From positions 31,128,006-31,192,005 of the forward strand of contig OY755244.1 in NCBI GenBank assembly GCA_963576725.1: a stretch of 64,000 nt of DNA, in the 5' to 3' direction. How positions within the stretch are numbered: the first letter of the stretch is position 1; each line of letters begins with the position of its first letter. Below the pieces are notes generated by a model. The model was not told the origin of the DNA and searched no databases. It saw only the letters and a program-made list of their open reading frames with translations. Source of the stretch: Azorinus chamasolen. Its lineage: Eukaryota > Mollusca > Bivalvia > Cardiida > Solecurtidae. Made by a program: the position numbers and the translations under genes. Shown here in pieces: positions 11,703 to 24,555 of the stretch.

Positions 11703-14430
11703 CATTCATGAATTCTGATACAATATGAACCGTGCCATGACTTAATACAACAACCTGAGTGACATACTAACAGTGAATATCCTCATTCCCATAACCTCTG
11801 AGCTCGCTGATAGACTATGAGCAGCGCAACAAGAAAGCATTGATGCGAAGCATCAAAAGGCGCGTATTAGTGATATTTAAGTAATGTCAACAAAATGTCT
11901 AAATGCTTTAGACTATTTATATGGCCTTAGTAACACAACAAAATTCTTCAGTTTCATCACAAAGGCCCCTTGAAACGGCAGCCATTTCAGTCGGGTTACC
12001 CTAGTTATACAATAACCCTTTCAGTCTCACACTGGACCCTTTATCCCTTTTCAGGCTAAATATTCATGTAAGAAATAATGACATCATGAATATCTATTAG
12101 CCCACTTTATATAATGGCATAAGCACAAATATTCAATTTCTAATCTGAACAATTTCTTAAGTTCACAACTTATTGCAGGTCTAAAGTAATGCTGACAACT
12201 CCTGTAGGTTTTTAGACATGATAGTATTCATTTCATACTGTATATTGTCCAATTCGAGATAACAAATTTCAATGTCTAAATGAAACGCCAAAGAGTACCA
12301 TATGTAACTGTAGCCTATCTTGATACTTTGAACCTAGAGTTACTGGCCATCTCATCAAGATCCAAAATTAACGTACAGTAACAGTGAATTTTCATGTAAG
12401 TGCCATTATGACAATTAATTAGTGGCATTTTCATAAAGAAATTTGAACACTGGAAGTTTACCATGGCAGAAACTTTTGCATCAGATCTATATTAGTTCAT
12501 AAGTAAACAGAGAAGATTCAGCAGGAGCCATTTATTTTTAGTCTACTCTAGGTTTACCCTGTTTGCAAAGGTGTATCTATGAAGTAAAATGTTGAGCATG
12601 GGTCTTAAATCATGCTCTAGCATACAATATGTGTAAATATTAATTAAAAACACTAATTATTACATATTATTAATAACCCACAGTTCTTCATTCAATTACA
12701 TTACTTAAGACCTCCTTTCGAGGGATTTACTGTGGCGAAAGGAGTAAGTAATCCGTTTTCCCTGTAAATGTCATCAATATATTAATGATGTGTTCATATA
12801 TTCAGGCTTTTATCAGTATATTAATGCCAAATATATTTAAAATATATGTACATATCATTTATGATAACTAATAAATAGCCGTTATTAATTTTTAATCCTC
12901 CTTTCGCTTCTTTTCGCCTCCTTTCGCCCAAAGTCCTCCTTTCGTGTTATAGGCATACTCGGTTTCGCAGCATCTTAGATATTTCCTCGGTGATTATCGT
13001 TGATGATCTTGCCGTTGCGGTATTACATTTTGTATTAGCCCCGACCATAGGGGAAATAATTTTCTAATATTTCATTTCCAAAATACATACAATTATACAG
13101 TGGAAACAAATCTGTCGACCTGTTTCCAACCATATAGAATTGTAATATTCCAACTATACTGTTTTTACACTAATATACCACAAATTACAATTCCACCATA
13201 TTCTCACAAGTCTTGATAAATCAGCCCTCCTACCAGTGAAATTTCACACAAGGCGTTCCATATAGACGCGGGAGCTAATGCTCTCGCACCAATGATAGAC
13301 ATGCTAACATTGTATTACCAGATTAAACCCATTTCCATAGCCTTTGAGGACGCGTATGGAATATGAACAGTGCCATAACAAAACAACCTTAATTGCAAGC
13401 GGATTTCGAGATTTAACTCATTGGCATACCCTCTGAGCGAGCCAATAGAATATGAGCCGCTCATTGATAAACCATGCAAACAATGTATACTCAGATTAAA
13501 CTTTTTGTTATATACAGAGCAACTAGTAGGCAGTGATTCTGTTTGCTATGCTGGACATAAAATACTGTATATACTTGTGTATGGCAAACAGCGCAGACAC
13601 AGGTCAATCGCCTCGTTGGATATGAGGCCACTGATCTGGGTCTACACTATTTGAATGGCCCTAAGGTTGTTTTGTCATAGCACGGCTTAATGTTATGTAT
13701 TAGGTGATGTGTTGCATTTGTACACAATGGTTACTGGAGCATTAAAAAAATAGTATTTGTATCGAGTCATACAATGTATGGGGTGCAATCTTTTCAACTG
13801 TTAATTTTCAGTGAGTGAAATAGTCTAACAATGTTTAACTGTAGAGTCCACTCAATATGACAGACTTAACCCTGCTAGAGAATTTTGAATGACAAACGGT
13901 GCAGTCCCTGAATAGAGAACTCCTCTAATGTCCCTCTGATGTGGGTCTACACTGTTTGCAAATAACAGCATGTGTCCCGCCTCCAAAAGGTTAACTATAA
14001 ACAGATGGCAAGTGACTCATGTACTTCAATCCAATATCCGATGAATATTTTATGAAATAAATTAATAAGAATAGTATTGAAATGAAATCTTTAAATGGCA
14101 TATGGGTACAAAATATTATGGTCGTGACTGGTCTCACTAATTACATGTTATGCATATATGTAATATTTTCCATGTGGGATATCGTTGCTAGATATCACTA
14201 TTTCAAGTATACATGTGTGGACTAGGGTGTTTTAAGTTTTAGCTAGCCGTCCAAACCGGGTGAAGTGTCATTACCTGTGTACTCGTCTGGGATATAGTCA
14301 AACCGAAGAAGCTCGGTATCACTATGTATTCCATTGTCACATACGATGATCTAGGCCTGGCAGAAACGGTATAATTATATCTAGGAGCGTATTTTAAAAA
14401 CATTATTTTTACCTGGACATATGCAAAAAA
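11703..14430. other. No gene; decayed MITE pieces
   Basis: P-type fragments are visible near 12050-12110 (AATATTCATGTAAGAAATAATG), 12440-12580, 13575-13655 (one stem with CAGACACAGGTCAATCG...CTGATCTGGGTCTACAC) and 13880-13995. At 12710-12750 and 12895-12945 there is a cluster of CCTCCTTTCG / CGAAAGGAG motifs in both orientations. No open frame looks coding. Confidence 0.5.
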
Positions 14431-14431
14431 T

Positions 14432-14615
14432 TACCTGAAAATATGCAAAAAGAGGTGTCATATAACTCACTTTTCCTGATTTTTTTAAATATTGTTTTTT
14501 ATAAAAATCCTTCCAAATAATTATTTATCTGAAAATATGCAAAAAGATGTGTCATATAACTCGCTTTTCCAGATTCTTTTAAAAAAAATTCAAAAGGATC
14601 TTTCCAAATATCTTT
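14432..14615. repeat. Two-unit ~95-bp tandem duplication
   Basis: CTGAAAATATGCAAAAAGA followed by GTGTCATATAACTC and CTTTTCC occurs at 14434 and again at 14529, offset 95 bp, with an AT-rich filler after each. Confidence 0.75.
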
Positions 14616-14850
14616 AGTCCGGTTGGTGTATTAATAAGTCCTTATTATTTGATAAATGTTCCAATTTCACTTTTCCCAACACAACTATATTTCAATCACA
14701 GCAAATTGTCCAATAAAAAGCACATGGTCAGTATGTAACAGGTAATATTATTTACATGCAGCAGAAACACCTTAACCCGATTGCAGTCAAACTGGAGATG
14801 TCCAGTTACGTAAGCGGCTTCTTAATTGGACAACGGAGAAACATATTTAT

Positions 14851-16046
14851 TGTTGGGCTCCGAAAGCAGTCCAATCTCATACGACTTTGAATTTTGACCA
14901 TGCGTTTCTGCGGTCCTGTGTTTTTATAAAAGCCAATCTTTTTAATAACTATGGTTTACTGTGAGACAAGTTTTTATTTATATATTTTCATTATTTTATT
15001 TATTTTGATTCATATATTTTTTCAGCATATTTTTGTCGGGGTTATTTCTTTCTTTTCTGCCATGATCCAGTTTCAGTGAAAATGTTAGTGAATTAGGTAT
15101 AACTGATTAAAATCACATTCCCAGCGTGGTCTAAGGGTGAAAACGATGGACTAGGAAATGTGAGGTCGTGGGTTCGATCCTCGGTGGAAGCTTAATTATT
15201 TTTTTCTCTCATATTTTCTTAGCACCCTTAGTATACGTGCTTTTGGTTTAAAAGTACAAAAATGAGTCATGCAGGAAACACCACATACAGAACAAACACT
15301 CGCCCGAACAGCAACACAAGGAAACAGCAAATGTACATAAATAGATAAAACAACAAGAGACGCACAAAGACAAAACAAACATACAATAGGAGGAAGATGG
15401 AAGTACCGCCTTGGAACGGTCAGTGATAAAAGTCACCGGGGGGTTAAACCGGTTTATGGGCGCCCAACCTCACACTTATTCCATCCCCATCCTAAAAGAC
15501 AAACAGTGTAAATAAACATTAAACCATTTTGTACATAAAAATATAAGTCCTTTGTTTGCATTTTGGCTTTGTTAAAGTTATTTAACTGAGACCTTTTACT
15601 CGTGGTTTTGTTGACCGTCTTATTTCACCGTTGTACATGAATTTGCTTCAATTTAAATGAATATCTTATACTAACCTGTCCTTAATTTGGGGACAATATA
15701 AGTGAAAAAGTTAATGGGCATTGAGCCGACCTATTCGAATAATTTCATGTAGACTGTAAGTATGGGAGTTTATATGCCTTGTGAACATCACTTAATGTGA
15801 TAATGGTTCCTATGTCAGTGTGTTCCAGCAAATGAATAACATTGATCTGTGACGTAATGTGTATTAGTGGTGTCATACACAGGTATTATGCATCATGGCT
15901 CATTAAAACATTCACCCGTTTCTGGTATTAATTTATACACCACAGTCATGTTTTCCCAATGTATCTGTTAATTAAAAGTACTAAACAATATTGCTCCCTC
16001 TTTTTCTTATATCCTTGCGTAAAATTTTGCTTGTATCGTTTTAATT
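14851..16046. repeat. Dispersed repeat with tRNA-like core, copy A
   Basis: From TTGGGCTCCGAAAGCAG near 14853 to about 16046 this matches 22514-23295 in the same orientation and order. Shared blocks include TTTGAATTTTGACCATGCG, TACTGTGAGACAAG, the tRNA-like segment, TAAAGTTATTTA and CAGGTATTATGCATCATGGC. Copy A carries extra sequence at about 15247-15535 and 15650-15840 that copy B lacks. The shared unit is about 0.8 kb and carries no transposase or RT. Confidence 0.8.
15127..15190 (+). repeat. tRNA-like Pol III promoter region (SINE-like)
   Basis: A-box TGGTCTAAGGG at 15127 fits the TRGYNNARNNG consensus and B-box GGTTCGATCC at 15171 is perfect, with the correct spacing of about 33 bp. The sequence downstream is GGTGGAAGCTT rather than a pairing acceptor stem, so this reads as a tRNA-derived SINE segment rather than a functional tRNA gene. 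The other copy, at 22801, has the B-box changed to GGTTAGATCC. Confidence 0.65.
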
Positions 16047-16383
16047 GTGTCTTTGAACGTCGTTCTGTCTGCGCGAAAGGGGCCAAGATTTGAATTGTAC
16101 TTCTCCACTTTAGCAAACGCGTAAGAATCGGTTAGCAACAATTTGAGCATGAAACGAACTCGTGGTGTTGTGGTAACCATAGGGGGTTTCTATCCCTCGA
16201 ACCTCGGTCGAGGAGAATCTTTTTTTCTTCCTGTTTTATTTTGGGTGTTTTTTTTCAGTATTCCTCATGAAACCAATATAATATATGTCGTCTATTCCAA
16301 TTTTCGGTTTAAACATATATTAGTTCTCAATATCATAAGCAATAAAATTACACAGTGCAATGAAAGAGTTTCTTCTGTCCTTA

Positions 16384-16625
16384 ACCCTTCTCTTGCTGAA
16401 GTTTAAAATACATTTCTCCTTCTTTACCCATGCCCTGTTGTATAATTACACATATCTTCACTGTGTACAAGTATTTCGCTATGCAATTACTGCTGTGGAG
16501 TGCACTGGTTGGTTGCACAATCAACTTGCAAATAGTGCAGACCCAGATGAGACAGCTCCTGCAGGAGCTGTCTCATCTGGGTCTTCACTATTTACAGGTA
16601 GGTATATTGACGTGAATAGCTATGG
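16384..16625. mobile_element. MITE family R, right end lost
   Basis: Begins TTAACCCTTCTCTTGCTGAAG near 16380 and has the full central hairpin with core GCTCCTGCAGGAGC and arms AGACCCAGATGAGACA / TGTCTCATCTGGGTC. It keeps GGTAGGTATATTGACGTGAATAGC but lacks the AAGCGAAGGGTTAA terminus. Confidence 0.85.
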
Positions 16626-16639
16626 GGCGGTATTTGGGT

Positions 16640-17085
16640 CAAAATTATAGTTATGATTTTACTAAGCGGATACTGTTATCTACATGCTAGTTGTTAATTT
16701 AGTTACTCATTTCGATGTTGTTAAATGCAATTTATCTATTTAAACTTCTATTTTAATTGTCTTTTCCGTTTTTCAAAAATCTTATATTTCATTCGCAATC
16801 TCAGAAGCTAACCGCCTTATTCTACATGCTGCATTCTATATTCTTCATTCTATATTCTTAATTCTTATCTCTAAACGGTAAATGTTTCAACTCAAATTAT
16901 TACGAAACTAACTCACCAAATACTAGCTCTAGCTACACTACGCAATGACAACGTTAAACGGTATTAGTAAGATTGTAGAAAATCATTGCTAATCATTGAA
17001 AATCATTGTTATGTACAGAATATAAAGCGTTGAATGGTTTATTTTGTTAATAGGGTGCCATCCTCGATTCGACATGTCTAAATTT
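16640..17085. other. No feature recognised
   Basis: AT-rich unique sequence between an R MITE and the truncated LINE. There is a short local repeat of AATCATTG near 16980-17010. The 5' edge of the LINE could extend into it. Confidence 0.4.
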
Positions 17086-19510
17086 AGATTTATATACAAC
17101 TAAAATGCCCCCAATACAGACCATACTAATTACCATATTAATGACTCTACCCGAGTATGTAGTCTATCTGAAACACTTATTGATCACGTATACTATGATA
17201 ATCCCCATAACATCATTTCAACGTCAGTTCTGAAACTTGGCTTAAGCGACCACTACCCAATATTTTGCTCAAGAAAAATAAACTGCAAAAACCTTAAAAT
17301 GATTCATCATTACATTAAATACAGGTCTTTCAAACACTTTAAGGGGCAGAGTTTCTGGACGATGTGAATAATGTAAATTGGAATACTTTTATGCAATGTT
17401 TAGATGTAAATGAAACATTAAATTCCTTTATGGTTTTTTTTTATCTATTATCTATAGTCGACCATGTGCCTTTGAGACGACACAGGGTTTAAAAAAAGTA
17501 CACAAGCCAGATTGGATGAATGGAGATATTGATGCCATGAAAGATAGGGATAAATTCAAAGCTAGAAACGATATGGATAACTTTAGAATTTATCGAAATC
17601 AAGTCACTTGTCTAATTGATAATGCAAAACGAGCTAATTATGAAAAGAAAATCACTGAAGGTCAAAACGATCCATCCACTATTTGGAAGCTATTTAAGGA
17701 ATTTAGGACACCTAGCCGTGATAATAGTTCCATTCGCACTCTAACAGTTGATGGTAAAGAAATCAGTAATTTGGAAAACATGTCAGATGAATTCAATACC
17801 TTTTTCACAAATATTGCTACTAATCTTAATGAAAATATTCCTTTCTCTGACTTTGGAGATGTCAAAGACTTCACCAATGTTTTTCAATATTCCTTATGTA
17901 GACAAGGAAAAGGTTCGTAAGATGTTATTAAATCTTGATATTTCGAAGTCCACTGGACTTGATAACATTGGTCCAAGGTTTTTAAAACTATCAGCCAATA
18001 GTATTTACCCAATTATTCATTACATATTAAATCAGAGTATATCACAAAGTACATTCCCAGCTATGTGGAAATCAGCGAAGGTTAATCCATTATTCAAGGC
18101 TGGTTCCAAGTATGACGTAAATAATTACAGACCTATTTCTATCCTCCCTACTCTTTCTAAACTTCTGGGAAAACATGTTCATGATAGTTTTATTGCCTAT
18201 TTAAATAATTATAATCTAATCAGCCAGACTCAAGGTGGTTTCAGGAAAAATCACAGCTGCGAAACTGCACTAGTTCATCTGGTAGATAAGTTTCTCAAGG
18301 CATTGAATGATGGATATATTGTTGGAGTTGTAATGGTTGACTTTAAGAAAGCGTTTGATCTCGTTGATCATGGACTTTTGTTATAAATGCTCTTTAAAAA
18401 CAATTACGTGGTTTAAATCATATCTAAATGGAAGAAAGCAAAGGGTAAACATAAATGTTGCCATGTCATCGGAACAAAACATTACACGTGGCGTTCCACA
18501 GGGATCCATTCTAGATCCATTACTGTTTCTTTTATTTATCAATGATCTTCCTTTTGCAATTTCAAGTAGTAATTGCAGCACTGATATGTACGCAGACGAT
18601 ATTACCATTTGTAATATTCATAAATCAAAACATACAATAGAACTTCATTTACAGTTTTGTTTAAACCTACTTGAAACTTAGTGCACTTGCAATGGAATGG
18701 TCCTGAACACAGATAAGACGAAGGTTTTAATGATTACAACTCCCCATAGACGGGCCAGACTTTCTGAGAACAAATTCTCTCTTACTTTTAAAATATTGAG
18801 CTCAAGGCATCAACAGGTGAAAAATTATTAGGCGTATATATCAATGAAAATCTGAAATTCTATAAGGTCTATATCCAGCCACATTTAGACTTCTGCAATA
18901 TTATCTGGAGTGGCACTAACTCTACTAATATCAATAAACCATGTAGTATACAAAAAAGAGCTTGTAAAATAATATTTGGTCAGGAATATACAACTGTTTC
19001 CAATGCAATGGAAAGAAATGCATTGTCTTAACCTGCATGAAAGAATTATCTTACATAAAGCCAAATTTATGTATAAAATATCAACAGGCTTGGTACCAGG
19101 TTACATTTCTGAAATGTTTAACAGAGAGAATAAATGATACACTAGTTTAAGATCACCGTGCCATGTCAATTACATGACTCCACGACCACAATTTGAACAA
19201 TTTAACCATTTCGCTGCCAAACTCTGTCGTCTGTTGATTTTCCTCATTTTTGTTTCAAAAACATAGTAACAGTAACAAACATTTTGGATCCTGATGAGAC
19301 GCCGAGTTACTCGGCGTCTCATCTGGATCCAAACTGTTTGCATAGGTAACCACAGATCCGGCATTGGCAGCGAAAGGGTTAATGAAAGCATATCGTATTC
19401 AGGACCTTCCATATGGAATAGAATACCAAACTCAATACGATGTATGAACACTAGTGTTAGTTTTACGACACACTTTACAATATGGATAAAATCTCAGTAA
19501 TATTTAACAC
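17086..19510 (+). pseudogene. Broken non-LTR retrotransposon (endonuclease end plus RT)
   Basis: Translating the plus strand across several frames gives the end of an apurinic-type endonuclease (near 17170-17280, LGLSDHYPIF) and a reverse transcriptase. RT motifs are NYRPISILP (about 18125), QGGFRKNHSCETAL (18230), MVDFKKAFD (18335), RGVPQGSILDPLLF (18490) and YADD (18590), then NTDKTKVL (18705) and YIQPHLDFCN (18870). Frame changes fall near 17885, 18380 and 18800, with an in-frame stop at 18679-18681. The 5' end is truncated. A family Q MITE at 19206-19378 splits the C-terminal part, which resumes as NESISYSGPSIWNRIPN. It belongs to the Jockey/CR1 group; I do not assign a clade. It cannot make active protein. 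Confidence 0.9.
19206..19378. mobile_element. MITE family Q inside the LINE, exact TTAA duplication
   Basis: TTAA at 19202-19205 and at 19379-19382. Removing the element and one TTAA rejoins the LINE frame without a scar (PQFEQF then NESISY). The ends are CATTTCGCTGCCAA and TTGGCAGCGAAAGGG. The central hairpin is GGATCCTGATGAGACGCCGAG with its complement, except that the right arm reads CATCTGGATCC. This directly shows the target-site choice of this family. Confidence 0.95.
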
Positions 19511-21585
19511 AAAGATACCATGTCGAATAATTTTAAAGATGTTAGATTGAATGTTTGTAAACCTCAAATGTATTTAGTTATATAATTACAACATAGACAG
19601 CAAACATTGTAATAATATAATTGCTATCATTCTATCATTTATCGTCTAGAACAGTACTATACAATATTTTTACGATTTAAAACTGTTCTGGGTGGTGGAT
19701 CTTGATGGTAGGGAAAGTCTAATCTCATTGAAACCACCCGGATTGCGGCTCGGGACAGCCTTGTGTGTCTCATTTAGTGTCAGTTGATCTAGTTTCAGTT
19801 TTTTGATGCTCCTTCTTTAATGATGCTCCTTCTTTCCAGAAACCCCTTTATATTAACCATAAGTTTGACCTGTTTGAATTTTGGAATAGCCCATTTGAAA
19901 AGTCATCGCTGTAAGGTTTATTTATATATCCGGTTTAAACCCAGTTAAGATGCATGAATACGTTTGCGTCTGACTTGAGTTCAAACTGTCTGACACGCAT
20001 GTTTCTTCGAACTTGAATCAGATTCAATCTAGCAGATGAATTATTCTGCAAATGAATATTGTCTTTGTACGACTTGGAATATTGTCTTTGTACTATAGGT
20101 AATAATCCATTGTATATAAGTTATTACTGTTCATACTTTTCTCGTTTTTTAACTCTTCGCCTGTTTCTAGCGTACCTTTCTTGCCATTGAAAACATATGT
20201 AAACAGTTTGGATTCAGACCAGGTTGAACGTTTCAGCGTGTCCGATCTTAGATCCCCACTGGTTGACACAAATACTTTATTACTTCAAAATATACATAAT
20301 ACATAATACATATAGAGGATCTTACATGAGTGTTCTTGATTATTGGATTTAATAAATCCAATAATCATGAACACGAATGCAAGATCCTATTTATAACATA
20401 ACACACACAAATGTTATTTGCAGCCAATATTTCAGCAGTAACGTGGATTGTTATAAATTCTCCTTACATATAGAAATGATGAATGAAAGGTGTTATTAGG
20501 TTCGCTAGGTAACTGGGACAAAGTAGGTCCAAATTTTCCAACTTTATTTTTTACTTACTGTCATATCAACCAGGATCTAATTCAGACCTCTCTGGTATTC
20601 AATTTAACTGTGATAGTTTATGATACAAAAACATACAGAAACACGTAAAAATAATTTTTGAGTTACAGTTTTGACATACATAGTTACAAACACGTCACAT
20701 TATGTAAAGCGCGCCATTTACATGAAGACCTACATACAGTCGCCAACACGTCCGACACTCACTGTCAATGGGATTCGAAATGCGCCTTCGTTTTGGTATA
20801 TTAAGCCCTTCATTAGTGTTGTATGTATACACATGGACATGGACATTTCCACCGAGAAAAAAAATCTCGATTCAAGTTCAGTGAAAATGTTTGAAATGGA
20901 CAAAAGATTCAGTACGAACTGCTGCATAAAATGTGTTGGAACAGGAGGAAGATTTTCGCGATCAGCTGAGTTAGTGAGTATAGCATATTTGAAATATGTT
21001 TGTGCTGTGCTGGATTCAGATGACTATTGTTGTTGATTGATGAGATATTTGTATGAGTAGAAATCTGCATAAACAAAAGGACATGCGGTGAAGAAAATGC
21101 AAAGTTGAGGAGGCATTTTAATTTAAATGTAGAATTGATTGTATGGGTCAGAGTAGCTGGTAGGTCTTTTTTGGCATACATTTTGTATATGATTCCTGAC
21201 AGCGATTACAATTTGTATTATTTTATCGAAATTAAGGCGCAAGTGCCAACAATCCTTTGCCATCTATCGTGACTAAATCGTGGACAGGTAGGTCGACCAC
21301 CGTCCGCCAGTTTGTTTGTTTTGACAGCGCGTATGAATCGTTCGAATGTCATTCGGTCGTTCGAATGTTATTCACTAGTGATTATATGCCCATGATTATC
21401 AAAAGATAAATGATAGTGTTGCGTCACGCTGAAGCCACGTGTTATGTTATAAAATACAATAATACATAATACAATATTTTTTTCTCTGATGCTGTAGATC
21501 TAGATGACAACAGAGAAAACAGGAAATACCTAACATACCAATAGTTAAATAACACATTAAACTGTTGTCCATTATTCAGTAGGAT
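19511..21585. other. No gene; one imperfect palindrome
   Basis: A 73-bp inverted repeat lies at 20316-20388 (AGGATCTTACATGAGTGTTC ... GAACACGAATGCAAGATCCT, centre GATTTAATAAATC). A Q-like fragment lies near 20198-20270. The 121-codon frame at 20671 has no domain, signal peptide or conserved context, and I do not accept it as a gene. Confidence 0.5.
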
Positions 21586-21589
21586 GTCT

Positions 21590-22093
21590 CATTGACCAGG
21601 TAAATAATCATGATGTTTCATACTTATTGTATATCTTATTTATTGTATATCTATTGCATATCTTTCATTGACCGGGTGGATAATCATGTGGTTCCCACCG
21701 GTTAGTGATTTTATATTTATTGTATATCTATTGCATATATTTCATTGACCAGGTGGATAATCATGTAGTTCCTACCGGTTAGTGATTTTATATTTATTGT
21801 ATATCTATTGCATATCATTCATTGAGAGGGTAGATAATCATGTGGTTCCTACAGGTTAGTGGTTTTATATTATTGTATATCTATTGCATATCTTTCATTG
21901 ACTGTATGGACAATCATGCAGTTCCTTCCGGCTAGTGATTTTATATCAATTGTATATTATATTGTAAATATTTCATTGTCTGATAGATAATAATTCGGTT
22001 CGTTCCGATTATTGATTTCATCGATGTGAAATGCTTTTGAACACACATATCCTGTGTGAAAAGAGCGTTATAAAAATGTGGTATAATAATAAA
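21590..22093 (+). mobile_element. CR1-like LINE, 3' UTR fragment with 77-bp repeats
   Basis: Five to six head-to-tail units of about 77 bp (TTCATTGACC.GGTGGATAATCATG, then GGTTAGTGATTTTATATTTATTG) are followed by GAAAAGAGCGTTATAAAAATGTGG and a TAATAATA-type tail. The same repeats and tail occur on the minus strand at 50513-51090 behind a reverse transcriptase. This is therefore a 5'-truncated copy of that LINE. Confidence 0.88.
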
Positions 22094-22338
22094 AAATAAT
22101 TATGTCTGCAATATCGGAAATAATAGATCATACCATTTCTTTAATCTGAACTCTGAATATATTTTCCAGAAAAAACATGACTCACTGTCATGGTGCAGAT
22201 TCAGATCAGTGAGTTACATGTGTAATTTAAAATGAAATCAGATATTAAGCTTAACCTTCATAAAGTGTTATTATGTTTTGTTTGGAATAGTTTTTCACGA
22301 TATATTAATTGAGTTACTCCCAGGCCTTTCATTCATTC

Positions 22339-22428
22339 CATTTAATTCGTCTTTCGTAGACATTGTGCATACAGTTTTGATCCAAATGAGACGTCGAATA
22401 ACTCTACGTCTCATCAGGTTAAATGAAT
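22339..22428. mobile_element. Q-type MITE hairpin fragment
   Basis: TTTTGATCCAAATGAGACGTCGA and TACGTCTCATCAGGTTAA form a stem typical of family Q. The outer ends are not clear. Confidence 0.6.
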
Positions 22429-22513
22429 TTACACTCCAACTGTATTTTTCAAAATTTAAAGCAGAGGACATTTCATTTTAACTAATAGATCTACTGAGCT
22501 AAAAATATTTCCT

Positions 22514-23295
22514 CGTTGGGCTGCGAAAGCAGCCCAAACTTATACGGCTTTGAATTTTGACCATGCGTTTCTGCGTTCCTGTGTTTCTATAAAAGCCAGT
22601 CTTTTTTAATAACTATGGGTTACTGTGAGACAAGCTTTTATTTAAATACATTCATTTATTTTACTTATTTTGATTCAAACATTTTTCTTAGCGGGGACAA
22701 ATATTTTTGTCGAGGTTATTTGCTTCTTTTCTGCCAGTGAAAATGCTAGTGTATTAGGATAAATGATTTAAAAGCACGTCCACAATTATGGCAGTCAGCG
22801 TGGTCGAAGGGTTATAACGGTGGCCTAGGAAATGTGAGGTCGTGGGTTAGATCCTCGGCGGAAGCTTTTTTTTTCTCTCATTTTTTGTATGTTAGCACCC
22901 TTAATTTACGTACTTTTGATTTAAAAACAATTTTGTACAAAAATATTGTAAAAGTATGAGTCCTTTGTTTGAATTTTGTCTTTGGTAAAGTTATTTAGCC
23001 GAGACCTTTTTACTCGTGGTTTTTGTTGACCGTTTTGAATATTTCACCATTGTGCATGAATACCATTGATCTGTGATGTAATGTGTATTATTGGTGTCAT
23101 ACACAGGTATTATGCATCATGGCTCATTAAAACATTCCCCCGTTTCTGCTGTTAATTTATACATTACAGTTATGTTTTCCCAATGTATCTGTTAATTAAA
23201 ACTACTAAACAATATTGCTCCCTCTTTTTCTTCTATCCTGCTTAAAGACGTTACGCAGCCATTTTACGCTTGCGTAAAACCTTGCTTGTATTTAT
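22514..23295. repeat. Dispersed repeat with tRNA-like core, copy B
   Basis: Parallel to copy A at 14851-16046. The tRNA-like part is at 22801-22865, with A-box TGGTCGAAGGG and a mutated B-box GGTTAGATCC. Copy B lacks the two extra blocks of copy A, so it better shows the basic unit length of about 0.78 kb. Confidence 0.8.
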
Positions 23296-23640
23296 AGTAA
23301 TGACAGTGTGGGTAAATGACGTCACAAATATGTGGTTTTAATCACAGATGCCAGGCGCGTGACAGACCTCTTTCGTGTAGTATCTGATACTATGTAAAGT
23401 TTTACATAGTATTATATTATAGATCTACGGAATAACAAATCAAAACTTTTTTTCTGTCAATGTATGATTTCTAAAAGTATTTGAAGATGTTAATGTTAGT
23501 AGTATTTATAAATGAAACTGGCACGCGCCCTGCACCTGTGGTTTTAATAGCGCGTGTATACATCCACCTCAATCAGGGTCAAATGGTATAAATATATGTA
23601 TTTCATTTTTCGTGCCTCACTTAAGATAACCTTATATTAA

Positions 23641-23803
23641 CTCTTTTGATGCTAGTTGCAAATAAAAGCTATTAAAACAGATTGGATCCAGATAAGACAC
23701 CAAATTACTTCGAGCTGTTTTATCGGGACCCGAATATGTATCCTTGAGGAATCTGCAACAGTTATTAAATTTTCAGACGCAACATTACTTAGTGTGCAAA
23801 GAG
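23641..23803. mobile_element. Q-type MITE with exact TTAA duplication
   Basis: TTAA at 23637-23640 and 23804-23807. The ends are CTCTTTTGATGCTAG and TAGTGTGCAAAGAG. The inner stem is GGATCCAGATAAGACACC with a degraded partner, GTTTTATCGGGACCC. Confidence 0.8.
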
Positions 23804-24003
23804 TTAATTTCTGAAAATTGATTTGTTGTTAACTGCTTATCTAAAAATATGTTTTGCTGTTTTATATTTTGTATAATTTTACCTATACACCAGTGTATAC
23901 AGAGTAGCGTCCCTTACTGTGAAAGTCTATATTGTTACATCTCTCTTTCTTTGAAAATGCAAAATATTCTATGAACGAAATACCACTCTAGGATCTAGTT
24001 TAA

Positions 24004-24205
24004 CCCTTCGCTTGCTGTTCACGTCAATATACCTACCTGTAAATAGTGAAGACCCAGATGAGACAGCTCCTGCAGGAGCTGTCTCATCAGGGTCTGCACT
24101 ATTTACAAGTTGATTGTGCAACCAATGCACCCCAGAGCAGTGATTGCATAGCGATATACTTGTTCACAGTGAAGATATATGTAATTTTAGAACAGGGCAT
24201 GGATC
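24004..24205. mobile_element. MITE family R, opposite orientation, truncated
   Basis: TTAA at 24000-24003 then CCCTTCGCTTGCTGTTCACGTC. The central hairpin has core GCTCCTGCAGGAGC. It reads in the reverse order of the copies at 9286 and 61533 and stops after GTAATTTTAGAACAGGGCATG. Confidence 0.85.
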
Positions 24206-24376
24206 TTATTGCATGCTCAAAACGTGAATCTTGCAGAAACTGCGTGTGTTGAATTCAGAATACAGTAAAAGCCATCTGATCCGGACTTTAATGCTAATGC
24301 AACCACACAATTTATCAACATAGGATTCTGTGAAAGCAGGCAGTTGCTTAATGCAGGACAAACGTAATGCAGAAAG

Positions 24377-24555
24377 CTGTTTCGCGGCCAATGTCGCACC
24401 TGTCAATACCTAAGCAAACAATTTGGATCCAGATAAGATGGCGTCTCATCAGGATCCAAACTGTTTGTTACTGTAACTATTACGAATAAAAAATAAAGCA
24501 AAAAATGAAAAGTGTAAAGGTGCAGACGACAAAAGTTGGCAGCGAAGATTTAAGC
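24377..24555. mobile_element. MITE family Q
   Basis: GCTGTTTCGCGGCCAATG ... GACAAAAGTTGGCAGCGAAG. The central stem is AATTTGGATCCAGATAAGATG / GCGTCTCATCAGGATCCAAA. The inner left arm is shortened, so the core is lost. Confidence 0.8.

Noticed and set aside
16146..16215. Third tRNA-like element (TGGTGTTGTGGTAACC ... CTCGAACCTCGG)
   Set aside because: Only a loose resemblance to the A and B boxes; spacing and stems do not fit.
17516..18681. Functional reverse transcriptase gene
   Set aside because: Several frame changes, an in-frame stop and an inserted MITE make it a relic.
20671..21036. 121-codon frame
   Set aside because: No signal peptide, domain or repeated occurrence; overlapping frames on the other strand are of similar length.
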